64,000 bases of DNA from Devosia sp. 66-14 (GTDB lineage: Bacteria > Pseudomonadota > Alphaproteobacteria > Rhizobiales > Devosiaceae): assembly GCA_001899085.1 (NCBI GenBank), contig MKVB01000003.1, positions 330,092 to 394,091 of the forward strand, given 5' to 3'. The position numbers were made by a program, and so were the translations under genes. Positions 61,562 to 64,000 of the stretch are shown here, piece after piece. Within the stretch, counting starts at the first letter, position 1; each line of letters begins with the position of its first letter. The notes under the pieces are model-generated. The model was not told the origin of the DNA. It made no database searches and worked only from the letters and a program-made list of their open reading frames with translations.

Positions 61562-63727
61562 CTACGCCGCCGGGGTGATCGGCACCACGGTTTCGGTCGA
61601 AACGAAATCCATGCGGCGGCTGGGCAGCTGCTCGTAGAACTTCCTGAGCCCGGGCTCCAGCTTGGCCGAAAGCGCCAGGCATTCGGCGATGGCGCCGCTG
61701 GTATCGCGGCCGGTGCGCAGCGCCTCGAGGGCTTCGGCATGGGTGGCTTTCAACAGGCTGAAGGCGCCGGACTTGGCCAATGCCGCGTCGCCGACCAGGA
61801 GGTAGATGACGACGCGTTCGGCCTTGCCCTTCAGCGCCAGGGCGCCGGCTTCGAGGAAGGCGAAATCGGAGACGATGAGGCGGACCGGGTCGGCCACCAG
61901 GATGTCGTAGCCCACCTCCTTGCAGGCGCTTTCGACACGGCTCGCGACGTTTACGGTGTCGCCGAGGGCGGAATAGTCGAAGCGGGTTTCGAGACCCATA
62001 TTGCCCACCAGGGCCTCGCCGGTGGAAATGCCGATGCCGATGCCGAGTTCTGCCACCGCGGCCTTGTCGGCCTTGAGATGAAAGGCGTCGCCCTGGTTCA
62101 GCTCGGCGAGCTTCTGACGCATGCCGAGCGCGGCGCGCAGCGCTTTGCGCTCATGGTCGGGCACGTCGACGGGGGCGTTCCAGAACGCCATGATGGCGTC
62201 GCCGATGAACTTGTCGATGGTGCCCATGCGGCCGATGATCTCGTGACCAAGCGCCCCGAACAGGGTGTTGAGGATGGTGAGGATGCGCCTCGGCTCGAGC
62301 TTCTCGCTCAGTGAGGTGAAGCCGCGCATATCGGAAAACAGCACGGTGATGCGGCGCACGTCGCCGCCGAGCTTCAGCCGATCGCCGTTCCGCTCGATCT
62401 CGCTGAGCAGCGAGGGCGCGACGTAGTAGCCGAAGGCGCGGCGGATCTGTTTTTTGGCGCGCTCGGTGGTGAGGAAGCGGAAGAACACCAGCGCCAGATA
62501 GAGCAGGGTCAGGGCGATGAGCGGAAAGCCCGGATCGAGCATGATGCCGTTGGCAACGAACATCCACCAGGAAAAGCCGATGGCGCCGGCCAGCGACAGG
62601 GCGCCGGCGGCAAGCCCGGCGACCGGTCCCAGCAGCAACACGACCACCACCAGCAGCGCGCCGAGCGCCAGGAAGCCGACGATCTCGAGCCCCCCCACCC
62701 AGTCGGGGCGGTTGAGATAGGTGCCCGAAAGGATCTGCTCGATGGCCTGGGCGTGGATGGTGACGCCGGCGACGTTGTCGCCCAGCGTGGTGTTGTGGAG
62801 ATCGAGCAGGCCGGAAGCGGAGGTGCCGATCAGCACGATATTGCCGGCGATGCGGTCGGCCAGCTGCTGGTAGTTGGGGCCGAGCAGGTCGGCGGCCGAA
62901 ACCATCAACGCCGGATCGGGTCGGCTGTAATAGAGCCAGAGGTCGCCCTCGGAGGTCAGCGGCACGGTGAAGTCGCCGAGCCGCAGGCTGTCGACATAGC
63001 CCTCGGCCGCGGTATCGCCGAACACCACGATGGTGCTGATGCCCATGGCGAGGCGCAGCGCCTCGATCGAAAGGGTCGGAAACAGCTCGGAGCCATTGGT
63101 CCAGATCATCGGCAGCCGACGCACTGCGCCGGCCGAGAGTTCGGCGTTGAGGCTGAGGACGGCGAGGCCGGGCGCCGCGTCGCGCAGCTGCGGGATCGGG
63201 GCGGCGGCGCCGGTGAGGAACGGGATGCGCTCGCTCGGGTCGGGCCCGGAAATGGCGAAGCCGCCCTTGGGGCCGCCGGTCATCGGCTTGCCGTTCGGGG
63301 TGCGTGAGAAGCCGAGGATGGTGGGCGCCCGCGACAGCGAGGCGGCAAAGATCGCGTCGTAATCGGGGAGGGTGGCCGCGTCGACGCCGGGAAGACCTGC
63401 GGCGATGCGGCTCGGCGACATGCGATCGATCTCGGGAAACAGCACGTCGAAGCCGATGGCGGCGGCGCCCAGTTCGGTGAGCCGGTCCGTGAGGGTGGCG
63501 AGCCGGTCGCGCGGCCAGGGCCACTGGCCGAATTCGGCCAGCGCCGCTTCGTCGATATCGATGACCCGGACCGGGAACTCCGCCTGCGGACGGGGATGCA
63601 GGCGCTGGTAGAAATCGAAAGCGATCTCGCGCAGCGCCTGCACCGGGAAAGGATCGGCGATACGCAGCAAGGTGAGCAGCACCACGACGACGAGGCCGGC
63701 GAGGATAGGCAGCAGGCGTCGCAGCAT
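61562..63727 (-). CDS. CHASE2-domain class III adenylate cyclase
   Basis: A 721-residue protein. TM1 (residues about 5-22), periplasmic CHASE2 sensor (about 30-330), three TM helices (about 345-425), then a class III cyclase domain (about 455-640) with metal residues in FSDMRGFTSL and KFIGDAIMAFW and the transition-state ALGDTVNVASRVE. Catalytic residues look intact, so cAMP production is likely. It follows the gene at the right edge by 22 bp on the same strand and converges with selO. Confidence 0.92.
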   Translation of the reverse strand: MLRRLLPILAGLVVVVLLTLLRIADPFPVQALREIAFDFYQRLHPRPQAEFPVRVIDIDEAALAEFGQWPWPRDRLATLTDRLTELGAAAIGFDVLFPEIDRMSPSRIAAGLPGVDAATLPDYDAIFAASLSRAPTILGFSRTPNGKPMTGGPKGGFAISGPDPSERIPFLTGAAAPIPQLRDAAPGLAVLSLNAELSAGAVRRLPMIWTNGSELFPTLSIEALRLAMGISTIVVFGDTAAEGYVDSLRLGDFTVPLTSEGDLWLYYSRPDPALMVSAADLLGPNYQQLADRIAGNIVLIGTSASGLLDLHNTTLGDNVAGVTIHAQAIEQILSGTYLNRPDWVGGLEIVGFLALGALLVVVVLLLGPVAGLAAGALSLAGAIGFSWWMFVANGIMLDPGFPLIALTLLYLALVFFRFLTTERAKKQIRRAFGYYVAPSLLSEIERNGDRLKLGGDVRRITVLFSDMRGFTSLSEKLEPRRILTILNTLFGALGHEIIGRMGTIDKFIGDAIMAFWNAPVDVPDHERKALRAALGMRQKLAELNQGDAFHLKADKAAVAELGIGIGISTGEALVGNMGLETRFDYSALGDTVNVASRVESACKEVGYDILVADPVRLIVSDFAFLEAGALALKGKAERVVIYLLVGDAALAKSGAFSLLKATHAEALEALRTGRDTSGAIAECLALSAKLEPGLRKFYEQLPSRRMDFVSTETVVPITPAA

Positions 63728-63749
63728 CGGGACGACGGGGCTCCGGATA

Positions 63750-64000
63750 TCAGGGAATATGAGTTACCGGGCCGCCATTGTCGTTGCCGCCCCGATTGGG
63801 CGGCGGGCTGTCGGTGCTGCCGCCCCCGGCATCTGTGCTGTTGGGCACCACGGCGCGGTTCAGACACTCGCGGGCCTGGGCCACCCAGAAGGTGCCGAGC
63901 AGATCCGACTCCGAGACCGCGTATGGGAACATGCCGCGCATCGAGGTGCGCTCGGCGCCGACGAAGCTGTCGGTATTGCCCAGCAGCCGCGCGTTGCTGA
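63750..64000 (-). CDS. Unknown protein, C-terminal fragment
   Basis: An open frame runs from the right edge to a stop at 63750-63752. The visible 82 residues contain RLLGNTDSFVGAERTSMRGMFPYAVSESDLLGTFWVAQARECLNR and a Gly/Pro/Asn-rich tail ending PVTHIP. No motif is recognised. It precedes the cyclase gene by 22 bp, so they likely form one transcript; such cyclases are often linked with FecR-like or signalling proteins, but nothing here proves it. Confidence 0.6.
   Translation of the reverse strand, partial: SNARLLGNTDSFVGAERTSMRGMFPYAVSESDLLGTFWVAQARECLNRAVVPNSTDAGGGSTDSPPPNRGGNDNGGPVTHIP

Overview
The window is high-GC DNA from a chromosome, almost certainly an alphaproteobacterium of the Hyphomicrobiales (Rhizobiales). 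The gene order dapF-mtaB-ftsY-yciB next to ccmABCDG and acnA, with ffh-rpsP-rimM-trmD-(...)-rplS close by, is a core arrangement of that order. IalB, DUF2794 and DUF1223 family proteins fit the same group. Devosia or a close relative is my best guess from protein flavour; this is inference, not a database result. I see no rRNA, tRNA, CRISPR array, transposase or prophage, so this is a core chromosomal region with small accessory insertions.

Layout. 1-6.2 kb: a MarR-controlled set of small enzymes (kinase fragment, two SDR proteins), a ChbG-like deacetylase, a YciI protein, a fatty-acid desaturase facing an ArsR regulator, and a DUF3445 protein. 6.2-13.6 kb: the proton-pumping pyrophosphatase hppA, a yggT-GNAT-DUF167 operon, a secreted alpha/beta hydrolase, DedA, a small secreted protein and typA. 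13.7-19.7 kb: a probably leaderless MarR gene, a VOC-sigma factor-VOC cluster, a PAS-PAS-GGDEF-EAL protein and a four-gene operon of secreted fimbria-like proteins. 20-30.5 kb: a COQ7 hydroxylase, LysE exporter, rlmJ, rlmN, two ialB paralogues, thpR, a Bax-inhibitor-1 protein, several GNATs, DUF2794, a candidate sRNA and DUF1223. 30.7-50.6 kb: the core block acnA, ccmABCDG, yciB, ftsY, mtaB, dapF, ffh, rpsP, rimM, trmD and rplS. Between trmD and rplS lies a metal module (Sco, PCuAC, a DUF2946-like protein and a cobalamin-riboswitch-controlled HupE). 50.7-64 kb: a nucleotidyltransferase-like protein, an MBL hydrolase, an autoregulated PadR gene, a Tat-exported FAD oxidoreductase, a D-lactate-dehydrogenase-type flavo-iron-sulfur protein, an RNA methyltransferase, SelO and a CHASE2-adenylate cyclase.

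How it fits together. The core block links the TCA cycle (acnA), cytochrome c maturation (ccm), co-translational membrane targeting (ffh, ftsY), tRNA and rRNA modification (mtaB, trmD, rlmN, rlmJ) and ribosome assembly (rimM, rpsP, rplS). The Sco and PCuAC genes plausibly serve copper delivery to cytochrome oxidase, matching the ccm genes. Six long palindromic elements in the gaps between genes and several perfect operator-like palindromes next to their regulator genes are the most regular non-coding features. The strongest candidate for something undescribed is a structured, terminator-ended RNA at about 29505-29688 that displays CCUCC in its hairpin loops.
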